A DNA stretch of 64,000 nt from positions 1 to 64,000 of the forward strand of contig NZ_PRLE01000007.1 of the NCBI RefSeq assembly GCF_003287495.1, written 5' to 3'. Below, piece after piece: positions 1-6,529 of the stretch. The position numbers and the translations under genes were made by a program. Under the pieces are notes generated by a model, which was not told the DNA's origin, did no database searches, and saw nothing but the letters and a program-made list of their open reading frames with translations. This DNA comes from Faecalibacterium prausnitzii (lineage in GTDB: Bacteria; Bacillota; Clostridia; Oscillospirales; Ruminococcaceae). Positions within the stretch are counted from its first letter, which is position 1. The number at the start of each line of letters is the position of its first letter.

Positions 1-192
1 ACATGTTTTCCACTGAAAAATAATTGCCGGAATGACATGACGGCGTTCAACCGCAACTTCGGCGGCTCGTCCGGCGGTAGTGGTGGAAACCACAACAATG
101 GCGGCGGATGCGGCTGTCTGACTGCTATTATCTTGGCAAACAGAATGGGCACGGTTCCCGAATCCTGTACTGAAAATGGAGAAAAATGTTGA
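1..192 (+). CDS. 3' end of a glycine/asparagine-rich protein (5' partial)
   Basis: Frame 1 is open from the window edge to TGA at 190-192. It encodes about 63 residues with a Gly/Asn/Ser-rich stretch (positions about 64-117) containing GGSSGGSGG and GGGCGC, followed by a short hydrophobic stretch. The start lies outside the window. The last codons overlap the start of the next chimeric reading frame at 186. No family is recognised. Because the neighbouring DNA is rearranged ICE and sfsA sequence, the tail of this frame may itself be a junction product rather than the original C-terminus. Confidence 0.35.
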   Translation, partial: TCFPLKNNCRNDMTAFNRNFGGSSGGSGGNHNNGGGCGCLTAIILANRMGTVPESCTENGEKC

Positions 193-368
193 AATACAGA
201 GAAATCGTGGACGGCATTTTTCTTGAGTTCCCCAACTATTTTATTGCCTATGTGGGCGTGAACGGCACGGTGGAAACCGCCCTGCGGGAACTGTCGGAGG
301 GCGTTATCGAAAAGCTGAAACTGCTGACCGATGCCGAGTTTGCCGAACTGGATTTTCCACTGGACTGA
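186..368 (+). pseudogene. Chimeric ORF: SfsA N-terminus fused to an ICE gene tail
   Basis: This 60-codon frame begins like SfsA (sugar fermentation stimulation protein), with MLKYREIVDGIFLE then FIAYVGVNGTVETA. Normal SfsA would continue with HVKNTGRC. Here it switches to ALRELSEGVIEKLKLL and stops at 368. The same tail occurs at 3225-3320 inside unrelated ICE sequence, and the same SfsA start, continuing properly, occurs at 13691. The switch falls at the shared 10-mer gaaaccgccc, so the frame looks like a recombination product at microhomology. It is probably not a functional protein, although it has a start codon and an intact frame. Confidence 0.65.
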
Positions 369-396
369 CTTTTGCCGCCTGCGGGCGGCGTACATA
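273..396. repeat. Direct repeat R1, copy 1 (ICE gene tail plus GC hairpin)
   Basis: These 124 bp recur almost identically at 3225-3348 in the same orientation. The repeat covers the last 32 codons of an ICE reading frame (ALRELSE...FAELDFPLD, stop) and a downstream hairpin, gccgcctgcgggcggc, ending at tacata. In both copies the sequence diverges immediately after tacata, where different cargo begins, so R1 marks the left edge of each cargo block. Confidence 0.9.
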
Positions 397-403
397 AAGT
401 ATT

Positions 404-430
404 TTGTTCTTCCAAAAGATATGCTATAAT
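404..430 (+). promoter_or_regulatory. Promoter candidate for cargo block 1
   Basis: A perfect -10 box TATAAT lies at 425-430. Upstream is TTGTTC at 404-409 (15-bp spacer), or alternatively TTTTGT at 402-407 (17-bp spacer). It starts just after the end of R1 and lies about 110 bp before the first cargo gene at 542. Confidence 0.5.
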
Positions 431-541
431 CAAATTAGACAAAATTCCTCTCTTCAAGCGATTTCTCCGCAATTTTCCTGTGGCTCTGCTCGTATCAAAA
501 ATAAGGGACCGATTTTTCATTGTCAGAACGGAGGAACCATT

Positions 542-889
542 ATGGCAATCCTTGAAAAGACCATCCGAAACAAGAATTTTGACAAACTGCTTCGGAAGCT
601 GGAACAAGAAATCCCGGACAGCAGTTGGTCGGCAGATTTAGAGGCAGGCAGTGATTTCAAAGAGGGCGATGCCCGGTGCAGTGTCCGTGTGTTTGAACGG
701 TACAGCATGATGGGAGGCAACCGCCTGAGTCTGACACTGACCATGTTCCAGAATGCGGACAGTCCGATTCGGCTGTCTGCCATCACCGCAGGAGGCAGTC
801 AAGCGGTGTTCTTCAAGGTGAACACCCTCGGAGAAGAATCTTTTCTGGACGATGTAAAGGACCTGCTGGAAGAAATTTTGGAGGAATAA
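542..889 (+). CDS. Small DUF6054-like protein
   Basis: The protein has 115 residues. The start at 542 is preferred because it has an upstream cggagga ribosome site; the frame is open further upstream, but that part overlaps the promoter. The sequence has short acidic ends and a central RCSVRVFERYSMMGGNRLSL segment followed by a glycine-containing strand. This resembles the DUF6054 family of small Firmicutes proteins of unknown function, recalled from family appearance and not searched. No signal peptide or membrane segment is seen. The next gene begins 1 bp after its stop, so the two are cotranscribed. Confidence 0.6.
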   Translation: MAILEKTIRNKNFDKLLRKLEQEIPDSSWSADLEAGSDFKEGDARCSVRVFERYSMMGGNRLSLTLTMFQNADSPIRLSAITAGGSQAVFFKVNTLGEESFLDDVKDLLEEILEE

Positions 890-890
890 G

Positions 891-1250
891 ATGTTTTACG
901 CTGGAATTGATATGCTGTTCAGCATTCTGTTTCCCATCCTGTTTCTTGTGGTTTTGGGTATGATCCTATACACCATCATCGGAAATATCAGCACATGGAA
1001 TAAAAACAACCATTCGCCGCGGCTGACTGTTCCGGCAACGGTTGTGGCAAAGCGAACGGAAGTTTCTCGCCACCATACAGACAATACGATGGCGCATACG
1101 TTCACGACCTATTATGTGACCTTTCAGGTAGAGAGCGGCGACCGCATGGAGCTTACCGTAAGTGGTCCGGACTACGGAATGCTTGTGGAGGGCGACATTG
1201 GAAAGCTGAGTTTTCAGGGCACCCGCTATCTTGGGTTTGAGCGGAGCTAA
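891..1250 (+). CDS. DUF2500-type membrane protein
   Basis: The protein has 119 residues. Residues about 7-31 form one transmembrane helix (FSILFPILFLVVLGMILYTI). A beta-rich soluble part follows, with the pattern VPATVVAKRTEV...TYYVTFQVESGDRMEL...GDIGKLSFQGTRYLGFER. This matches the layout of DUF2500 proteins: an N-terminal anchor and a small extracytoplasmic domain of unknown function. It is tightly linked to the gene before it. Function cannot be stated beyond membrane anchoring. Confidence 0.65.
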   Translation: MFYAGIDMLFSILFPILFLVVLGMILYTIIGNISTWNKNNHSPRLTVPATVVAKRTEVSRHHTDNTMAHTFTTYYVTFQVESGDRMELTVSGPDYGMLVEGDIGKLSFQGTRYLGFERS

Positions 1251-1269
1251 GCGTTCTCTTACATTATAT

Positions 1270-1446
1270 AGTATCGTATCACATTCACCCATTCTCCTTG
1301 GAATGCCTGATGCTGAAATTTTCAGCTTCGACAATGGCACGATTCATCCTTGTCAGTATGAAGATACGGACAGCTACGTTATCACCAAAACAGTTGTAAA
1401 TAATCGGCAGCATTTTTTGAACCAGCTTCTGAACGAAGAGCCGTAA
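1270..1446 (+). pseudogene. C-terminal stub of an AAA/ABC-type ATPase
   Basis: The reading frame contains SIVSHSPILLGMPDAEIF, then a stretch ending NNRQHFLNQLLNEEP. SHSPILL followed by the PDAEIFSFD strand is typical of the end of predicted AAA ATPases (COG3910/RecF-like), where the H-motif histidine follows the Walker B strand. The Walker A, signature and Walker B regions are absent. The frame upstream (from 1231) overlaps the DUF2500 gene in another phase, so this is a 3' remnant. A separate small gene is possible but less likely. Confidence 0.6.
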
Positions 1447-1467
1447 TGCCGGGAAAGGACATTCCTT

Positions 1468-2403
1468 ATGAGTGATTCTACGTTGAAAGAACTTTGGCAG
1501 CAGGTCGCTGAAAAGAAAAGCTGCGAAGCAAAACAGAAAGAACTGACCGCCCAGAGAGATACGCTTGCTGACCGCCTGAAAAAGCTGGAAAAATCCAAGC
1601 TGGCAGAGCAGGCTGATGTGGACCGTCTGGAGGGACACAGCCTTGCCGCATTTTTCTATCAGGTTATCGGAAAAATGGATGAGAAGCTGGACAAGGAACG
1701 GAAGGAAGCCTATGCAGCCCGTGTCAAGTACGACGCGGCTCTCCATGATCTTTCTTCCGTTGATGCCGACTTGGGGCAGATTCAAAATAGACTGGCACGG
1801 CTGTCCGATTGCGAAAGGCAGTATCAAGCTGCTCTTTCCGAAAAAATCAAAAGCATCAAAGCATCTGCCCACCCTGCCGCACAGCAGGTTGCGGAAAGCG
1901 AAAGCCGCATTGCCGCGCTGAAAGTCCAAAAACGGGAGCTGCTGGAAGCCATCAACGCCGGAAAGACCGCCCTGCATACGGTCAATGAAGTTCTGGAAAC
2001 CCTCGACAATGCCGAGAGCTGGAGTACATGGGACGTAATGGGCGGCGGTTTGATGGCCGATCTTGCCAAGTATGAGGAACTGGACGATGCACGGGAACAA
2101 ATCGAACAGCTCCAAGTGGAACTGCGGCGGTTCAAAACTGAGCTTGCCGATGTTGAGATCACCGCAGACCTTCAGGTTACGGTGGACAGCTTTTTGAAAT
2201 TTGCGGATTTCTTCTTTGATGGCCTCTTTGCGGACTGGGCAGTTCTGGATCACATCAATCAGGCACAGAGCAGGGTGGAAAACACCAAGGATCAAATCAA
2301 GCGAGTCCTTGCACTTTTGAAAAAGATGCGCGAAGATGTTGATGTCCAAATCGCTGACGAAAAAGAGAAGCAGGAGCAGCTTGCAGTGGAAACTGAGCTG
2401 TAA
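1468..2403 (+). CDS. Coiled-coil cytoplasmic protein of unknown function
   Basis: The protein has 311 residues and is rich in Glu, Lys, Leu, Ala and Gln. Long heptad-like stretches run at about residues 1-55, 70-165 and 195-225, with another from about 265 to the end. A less charged central patch (SWSTWDVMGGGLMADLA) interrupts the coils. There is no signal peptide, membrane helix or catalytic motif. It sits in cargo block 1 after an ATPase stub; coiled-coil partners of SbcC/RecN-like ATPases are common, but no such link can be shown here. Ribosome site: gggaaaggac just upstream. Confidence 0.6.
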   Translation: MSDSTLKELWQQVAEKKSCEAKQKELTAQRDTLADRLKKLEKSKLAEQADVDRLEGHSLAAFFYQVIGKMDEKLDKERKEAYAARVKYDAALHDLSSVDADLGQIQNRLARLSDCERQYQAALSEKIKSIKASAHPAAQQVAESESRIAALKVQKRELLEAINAGKTALHTVNEVLETLDNAESWSTWDVMGGGLMADLAKYEELDDAREQIEQLQVELRRFKTELADVEITADLQVTVDSFLKFADFFFDGLFADWAVLDHINQAQSRVENTKDQIKRVLALLKKMREDVDVQIADEKEKQEQLAVETEL

Positions 2404-2464
2404 GTTTGAAGCATCCACTTATGTGATATGACTCGATAAAACCGAATTTACAGGAGGTGTTTCG

Positions 2465-2794
2465 ATGAAAACAAGAAAGTTTGCCTTATGTCTGGCAGCG
2501 GTTTTTCTGGTGGCGATTTATATCAATATTCAGAGAAGCCATACTTTCACCCTTTCAAACGATGAAGGCACCATAAAGACAGAACAAATACAGCCACTTT
2601 GGGGAACTGTAAAAGTGAGCGGTGATTGTGATACTGAGGTGGTCTTTACCGATGTAGAGACTGGAGAAAAATACAGAATCGGATATATTACACAGGGCGT
2701 AACGGAAAGAATCAAACTCGAAAGAGGCAAATGGTATAAGGTGGCGGGCGGAGGCAACCTTACACTGAATCCGGTAAACATTCGAGTCGAATAA
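2465..2794 (+). CDS. Small membrane-anchored extracytoplasmic protein
   Basis: The protein has 109 residues. A basic start, MKTRK, is followed by a hydrophobic segment (residues about 7-20, FALCLAAVFLVAIYI). This is a signal anchor or uncleaved signal peptide without a lipobox. The remaining 85 residues are beta-rich and outside the cell membrane if anchored. A good aggaggtg ribosome site is 6 bp upstream. No family is recognised. It lies in cargo block 1, separated from the coiled-coil gene by 61 bp. Confidence 0.6.
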   Translation: MKTRKFALCLAAVFLVAIYINIQRSHTFTLSNDEGTIKTEQIQPLWGTVKVSGDCDTEVVFTDVETGEKYRIGYITQGVTERIKLERGKWYKVAGGGNLTLNPVNIRVE

Positions 2795-2876
2795 ATGGAA
2801 GTTCCTTGCGGGCAGCTATGAAAGCTGAAGCTGAGAAGAGAGCTTTGAATATTCACATAGGAAGGAGTACAGTTCT

Positions 2877-3041
2877 ATGAATTATGGATGGGCAGCGATT
2901 TTCACCGTGGGAGCATGGTTTATCGGAGGCTTCCTTGATGGTCTTTTGGATTCTGGTGCCCTCGGTCTGAACACTTTGTTCGCTATTATTGCAATGGGCT
3001 GCTGCATCATGAAATTCATAAAGGACAACAATATTCAATAA
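2877..3041 (+). CDS. 54-residue two-helix membrane protein
   Basis: A short reading frame, MNYGWAAIFTVGAWFIGG to MKFIKDNNIQ, has a ggaagga ribosome site 10 bp upstream. It contains two hydrophobic segments (about residues 4-20 and 29-45) joined by a short acidic turn (DGLLDSG). It is the last gene of cargo block 1 and is followed after 21 bp by the terminator of repeat T. No function is recognised; the ribosome site and clean helices support it being real. Confidence 0.55.
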   Translation: MNYGWAAIFTVGAWFIGGFLDGLLDSGALGLNTLFAIIAMGCCIMKFIKDNNIQ

Positions 3042-3061
3042 TCAATCTTTATTACATCCCT

Positions 3062-3168
3062 TGCGGGCAACCTTAAAACGGTTGCCCGCTCTTTTTATAC
3101 CCTAAAATCTGAAAAAGGAGGAACGCTATGCCAAGCAAAACCGAAGAATATCTCGCCCTTGCCCAGCG
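3062..3168. repeat. Direct repeat T, copy 1 (terminator plus ICE methylase start)
   Basis: These 107 bp recur at 5183-5289 in the same orientation with only a few differences. The repeat contains a terminator hairpin (arms gcgggcaacc / ggttgcccgc), a ggagga ribosome site and the first 13 codons of an ICE gene (MPSKTEEYLALAQ). It forms the right edge of cargo block 1. Confidence 0.9.
3063..3097 (+). terminator. Rho-independent terminator after cargo block 1
   Basis: A perfect 10-bp stem, gcgggcaacc / ggttgcccgc, with a 7-nt loop is followed by a T-rich tail (tcttttta). Confidence 0.85.
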
Positions 3169-3320
3169 TCCGGCTGGGGCTGGTGCAGGAGTTGCGGCTC
3201 ATGCAGTGCTATCTGATGCCCGATGAAACCGCCCTGCGGGAACTGTCGGAGAGGGTTATTGAAAAGCTGAAACTGCTGACCGATGCGGAGTTTGCCGAAC
3301 TGGAATTTCCACCGGACTGA
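3128..3320 (+). pseudogene. ICE methylase/helicase start stub joined to the R1 gene tail
   Basis: ATG at 3128 opens MPSKTEEYLALAQR, the characteristic start of the very large SNF2/N6-adenine methylase-like proteins of gut Firmicutes ICEs. After codon 13 the sequence is foreign and that frame stops at 3226. In another frame, 3171-3320 encodes 49 residues, RLGLVQELRLMQCYLMPDE through FAELEFPPD, the longer form of the R1 gene tail. The two partial ICE genes therefore meet head to tail at about 3169, which is the junction between cargo unit 1 and cargo unit 2. Confidence 0.7.
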
Positions 3321-3348
3321 TTTTTGCCGCCTGCGGGCGGCGTACATA
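3225..3348. repeat. Direct repeat R1, copy 2
   Basis: This is the second copy of the 124-bp R1 sequence (first at 273-396), again ending in a gccgcctgcgggcggc hairpin and tacat. It opens cargo block 2. Confidence 0.9.
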
Positions 3349-3426
3349 GGGTTGTTGTCAACGATGATATTGCTCTATTCTGAGAATATGTGTATAATAA
3401 ATAAAAAAGAAAAGGAGAAAACTCAT

Positions 3427-4446
3427 ATGGATAACACTACATATTCGAACTGTATCTTTTGCGGAAATAGCATAAAAACAGAATTGATTGCGAATCCGCA
3501 TAGTCGATTGTATGTTTGCCCCATCTGTGGTAGGTATGAATATCTCCCACAGTATTGTGATTTTTCTCACTTCAACCGAAATCACCTTTCATCATATCTT
3601 GCTTATAATGGATTTAATAACCTCAGTAAAGATTATGGCTTCTTTTCGACTCGTTCCAAGGACGCTTGTGCGAGATTAAAGGAAAACCATGAAAAAGGAC
3701 TCTTCCTATATGGATTTCCCGTACATTTAGATCCTATTGATGTTGAAAACTGGTTTCCGTACAAAATCGAGGAAAAAGTTGAATGGATTCTGAAATGGCT
3801 TGATTGGAATACCAGATATTGGGGTGATTCCATCTGCATAGAAAACAAAAAAGTTTACAGTGCTTTTTTTGTCGAGATATATAAACACGAAGAAGATCAG
3901 TGGATAAGACGCCCTGATGAAGAGTTAGATACACAACTTAAATATATTATCAATTATCTGCGAGAGCAAGAGTTGATTGAAAGTCCACTGAGCTATTCTG
4001 GAAATCGCCCCATAACATTAGCTCCAAAAGGCTATGCAAGACTAGAAAAATCAAAATATACCTCGACAACACAAAAAAGCGCATTGGTTGCAATGGCGTT
4101 TAACGAAAAGACCTTAAAACTGCGTGAAGCAATACGAAAAGGAATTCAAGATGCTGGATATCTTGCTGTTTTTATTGATGAGGTTGAACATAATGATTTT
4201 ATCACTCCGGAACTGTTAAAGCATATCGAGGACAGCAAGTTTGTTGTAGTCGACCTCTCACATCAAAATAATGGTGCATATTTCGAAGAGGGCTACGCAA
4301 TGGGCATAGGTAAACCAGTAATTCAACTGTGCAAGCAAGATGTGAAATTGCATTTTGACATTGCTCAAAAGAACACCATAATTTGGAGCAATGAATCGGA
4401 AATTCCTGACAGACTAAAAAGAAGAATTCTTGCAACAATTGATTGA
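3427..4446 (+). CDS. Zinc-ribbon plus nucleoside deoxyribosyltransferase/TIR-like protein (putative defence effector)
   Basis: The protein has 339 residues, starting at 3427 with an aaaaggagaa ribosome site. The frame opens upstream but only through repeat DNA. Residues 9-34 carry two CxxC knuckles (C9/C12, C31/C34), a zinc ribbon. The middle is helical. Residues about 217-339 form a Rossmann-like domain: SALVAMAF, DAGYLAVFIDEVEHNDFITPELL, SKFVVVDLSHQNNGAYFEEG, GIGKPVI. This pattern matches nucleoside 2-deoxyribosyltransferase/TIR-like domains, where the Glu of the YFEEG segment would be catalytic and the substrate a nucleotide such as NAD. Such domains are frequent effectors in antiphage systems. 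The gene is AT-rich against its surroundings and overlaps its partner by 17 bp. Function as a defence effector is inference. Confidence 0.65.
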   Translation: MDNTTYSNCIFCGNSIKTELIANPHSRLYVCPICGRYEYLPQYCDFSHFNRNHLSSYLAYNGFNNLSKDYGFFSTRSKDACARLKENHEKGLFLYGFPVHLDPIDVENWFPYKIEEKVEWILKWLDWNTRYWGDSICIENKKVYSAFFVEIYKHEEDQWIRRPDEELDTQLKYIINYLREQELIESPLSYSGNRPITLAPKGYARLEKSKYTSTTQKSALVAMAFNEKTLKLREAIRKGIQDAGYLAVFIDEVEHNDFITPELLKHIEDSKFVVVDLSHQNNGAYFEEGYAMGIGKPVIQLCKQDVKLHFDIAQKNTIIWSNESEIPDRLKRRILATID

Positions 4447-5158
4447 CCAAGGTTGTGATTTAATGAATAACGCGAAATGGGGGTTTGGAATGGCTCCCCT
4501 AAAGCCTATTACTGACTTAAAAAACAAACAGGCGCTTCGTGAAGTGAAAAAATTCGTCATAGGCGAGGATATTGTTGATTTTGACACATTACCAGAAAAT
4601 ATCAGCTTGGTGAAAGGCCTTTTTAATCGTGTCATAAAACAAGATCAGTGGGATTGGTTTACAGTCAATATGTACTTTGACTATCCGACTTACCGACATA
4701 TGGAAAACATTGTCAAATCTTTGCGAAATCTTCGAAATGCCATATCTTATAACAACAATGCTTTGGGAGAAGAAAGCCTAATTGCTTTAAAAAAGAATCG
4801 ATTTATAGAGTATTGTGACAACTATTTAACATTTGATATTGGCAACGACTCTAATAGTGAATACCTTTATATACTATCTCGACGCGAAGAAAAGGATATT
4901 TTAAAAATCGGTATGACCACACGAAACATTCAAAAACGTGTTAATGAAATAAATTCAGCAACGGGTGTTTTATATCCATACTCAGCCAGAAAAGTGTTTA
5001 AAGTGAAAAATTGCAAAAAAGTCGAGAAGGAAGTTCATGAACTATTGGCTCAATATAGAATTCGCAATGACAGAGAATTTTTCAAGCTAAGCTATTCAGA
5101 TGCTTGTTCATTTATTGAGCAGTATTTAACTAGCACCCACCAACATTATTATGACTAA
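4430..5158 (+). CDS. Abi/HEPN-like and GIY-YIG (T5orf172-type) nuclease fusion
   Basis: The protein has 242 residues from TTG at 4430; an ATG at 4463 would give 231. The 17-bp overlap with the upstream gene suggests translational coupling, so the TTG is kept. Residues about 75-120 resemble the Abi_2/HEPN tail (YPTYRHMENIVKSLRNLRNAI), though the usual Rx4-6H histidine is not evident. Residues about 143-235 form a GIY-YIG-like domain of the T5orf172/MUG113 group: EYLYILSR, ILKIGMTTRNIQKRVNEI, KKVEKEVHELL, NDREFFKL. Together with the upstream gene it forms an AT-rich two-gene cassette between ICE repeats. An antiphage role is inferred from domain types and setting only. Confidence 0.65.
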   Translation: MQQLIDQGCDLMNNAKWGFGMAPLKPITDLKNKQALREVKKFVIGEDIVDFDTLPENISLVKGLFNRVIKQDQWDWFTVNMYFDYPTYRHMENIVKSLRNLRNAISYNNNALGEESLIALKKNRFIEYCDNYLTFDIGNDSNSEYLYILSRREEKDILKIGMTTRNIQKRVNEINSATGVLYPYSARKVFKVKNCKKVEKEVHELLAQYRIRNDREFFKLSYSDACSFIEQYLTSTHQHYYD

Positions 5159-5182
5159 AGCTCTTCTATTAGCAAAATTTTA

Positions 5183-5289
5183 TGCGGGCAACCTTAAAAC
5201 GGTTGCCCGCTCTTTTTATACCCTAAAATCCGAAAACGGAGGAACGCTATGCCAAGCAAAACCGAAGAATATCTCGCCCTTGCCCAGCG
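5183..5289. repeat. Direct repeat T, copy 2
   Basis: This is the second copy of the 107-bp T sequence (first at 3062-3168): terminator, ribosome site and MPSKTEEYLALAQ start. It forms the right edge of cargo block 2. Confidence 0.9.
5184..5218 (+). terminator. Rho-independent terminator after the defence-like pair
   Basis: It has the same 10-bp stem and T-rich tail as at 3063-3097, lying 25 bp after the stop of the GIY-YIG gene. Confidence 0.85.
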
Positions 5290-5335
5290 CACAGCCAACG
5301 GCTTGACCCGGTACTGGGAAAGCTGGACGGATTAA
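5249..5335 (+). pseudogene. 28-codon start of an ICE SNF2/methylase-like gene
   Basis: The frame reads MPSKTEEYLALAQRTANGLT then RYWESWTD and stops. Full-length ICE homologues continue WTDYLTTA and run for well over a thousand residues. Here the sequence breaks immediately after WTD, so almost the whole gene is gone. A strong terminator follows. This is the right boundary of recognisable ICE DNA in the window. Confidence 0.7.
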
Positions 5336-5342
5336 ACGAATA

Positions 5343-5389
5343 CCGCCGAGGAACTTCCCCAGTTGGGAGGCATCCTCGGCGGATTTTTT
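5343..5389 (+). terminator. Terminator at the right end of the ICE remnant
   Basis: Arms ccgccgagga (5343-5352) and tcctcggcgg (5373-5382) form a 10-bp stem, followed by attttttta. Confidence 0.8.
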
Positions 5390-5424
5390 AGTTTATAGAG
5401 CAGTTTTTCGGAGCAATGCGCCTG

Positions 5425-6225
5425 TTACCCGTATATTTTCCCCACGATCTTTCCTCGTGCTGCAGCAGGCAGGAGCTTGCACAAAAGGCTCAGGAATTTA
5501 TACTGTGCACCGGCAACATAAACGACTGCCGGGTTCTTTTTCTCCACAATACCGGCGATGTACCGTCCAATGCGTGCCGGGTCCATGCCGTTTTGCTCGT
5601 CATGCTCCATCTGACTGACGCTCCGGGAAATACGCCCGCCGTATTCATCATCGCCGAGAATGCTTTTCTGGCGTGCTTTTGTAAAACCGGTACAGATGTC
5701 ACCCAATTCTACGACGGTAACATGGATGCCGTAGGGCTTGACTTCGTTTGCCAGCGCATAGGAGTAAGAGGAAACAGCAGCTTTGCTTGCAGAGTAGAAA
5801 GCCTGGAACGGAATGTGCGCTACGGCGGCAACCGAGCTGATGTTCACAATATGCCCCTTCCCTTGATGGCGCAGGAAGGGGAGAACTGCTCTATTTACAG
5901 TGACCGTCCCGAAAAAATTCACATCAAACTGTGCTTTGGCTTGCTCCAAGGACGTAAACTCCACCGCACCGGAAATGCCAAAGCCTGCACAGTTGATCAC
6001 TGCATCAATTTTGGTCTCTTTTTGGATGACCTGCTGCACAGCGGCGTTGACCGCATCTTCATTGGTCACATCGACGGATAGATGGGTGACGCCCTCCATA
6101 GGGATACTTCTGCGGCTGAACTCATAGACGATGCAGCCGTTCTCTTTCAGAGCGGATGCCGTGCACCGTCCGATGCCGGAGCTTCCTCCGGTAACAATGA
6201 CCACCTTGTTGGTTTCTCCCACCAT
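5425..6225 (-). CDS. Short-chain dehydrogenase/reductase (SDR)
   Basis: The protein has 266 residues and the classical SDR fold. The cofactor loop TGGSSGIG is at residues 12-19, the NCAG motif at 78-81, the catalytic Ser near 130 (NISS), and YSASK at 144-148 gives the catalytic Tyr and Lys. A C-terminal hydrophobic stretch (FLSLLCKLLPAAARG) resembles the membrane-associated tail of retinol-dehydrogenase-like SDRs. The substrate is unknown. The gene is monocistronic, with its own promoter at 6258-6286, and is divergent from the histidine kinase gene. ATG at 6225 follows a tcctcctg complement, a strong ribosome site. Confidence 0.9.
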   Translation of the reverse strand: MVGETNKVVIVTGGSSGIGRCTASALKENGCIVYEFSRRSIPMEGVTHLSVDVTNEDAVNAAVQQVIQKETKIDAVINCAGFGISGAVEFTSLEQAKAQFDVNFFGTVTVNRAVLPFLRHQGKGHIVNISSVAAVAHIPFQAFYSASKAAVSSYSYALANEVKPYGIHVTVVELGDICTGFTKARQKSILGDDEYGGRISRSVSQMEHDEQNGMDPARIGRYIAGIVEKKNPAVVYVAGAQYKFLSLLCKLLPAAARGKIVGKIYG

Positions 6226-6257
6226 GATTTTCCTCCTGAAAATGTTGATCTGGTTCG

Positions 6258-6286
6258 AGTATACCGCATCGCAAGACGACTGTCTA
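6258..6286 (-). promoter_or_regulatory. Promoter of the SDR gene
   Basis: On the minus strand TAGACA (6281-6286) and TATACT (6258-6263) are separated by 17 bp, about 33 bp upstream of the SDR start codon. Confidence 0.6.
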
Positions 6287-6386
6287 TACGGATAGCCGGA
6301 TTGTGGAAAAGTACAGGGATCAACTTGCGTAAATTTTCACGCAGATTGGCCTCTCTTTTTTTTACACAGCCAATGCCAATTAGCGC

Positions 6387-6415
6387 TTGAAATCGAAACG
6401 CTGCGCAAGTATACT
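6387..6415 (+). promoter_or_regulatory. Promoter of the hybrid histidine kinase gene
   Basis: TTGAAA (6387-6392) and TATACT (6410-6415) are 17 bp apart. The leader to the start codon is about 110 nt. The rest of 6226-6523 shows nothing further beyond this and the divergent SDR promoter. Confidence 0.6.
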
Positions 6416-6529
6416 ATACTATATTAGCGATACTGTACAAGCTTGATCAAAAATCAGTATGCCAGTTGACCATAAAAGACATACCAGAATTGAAGTGCGC
6501 GGCAGAATCAAAACCCTACGAGGATGAAA

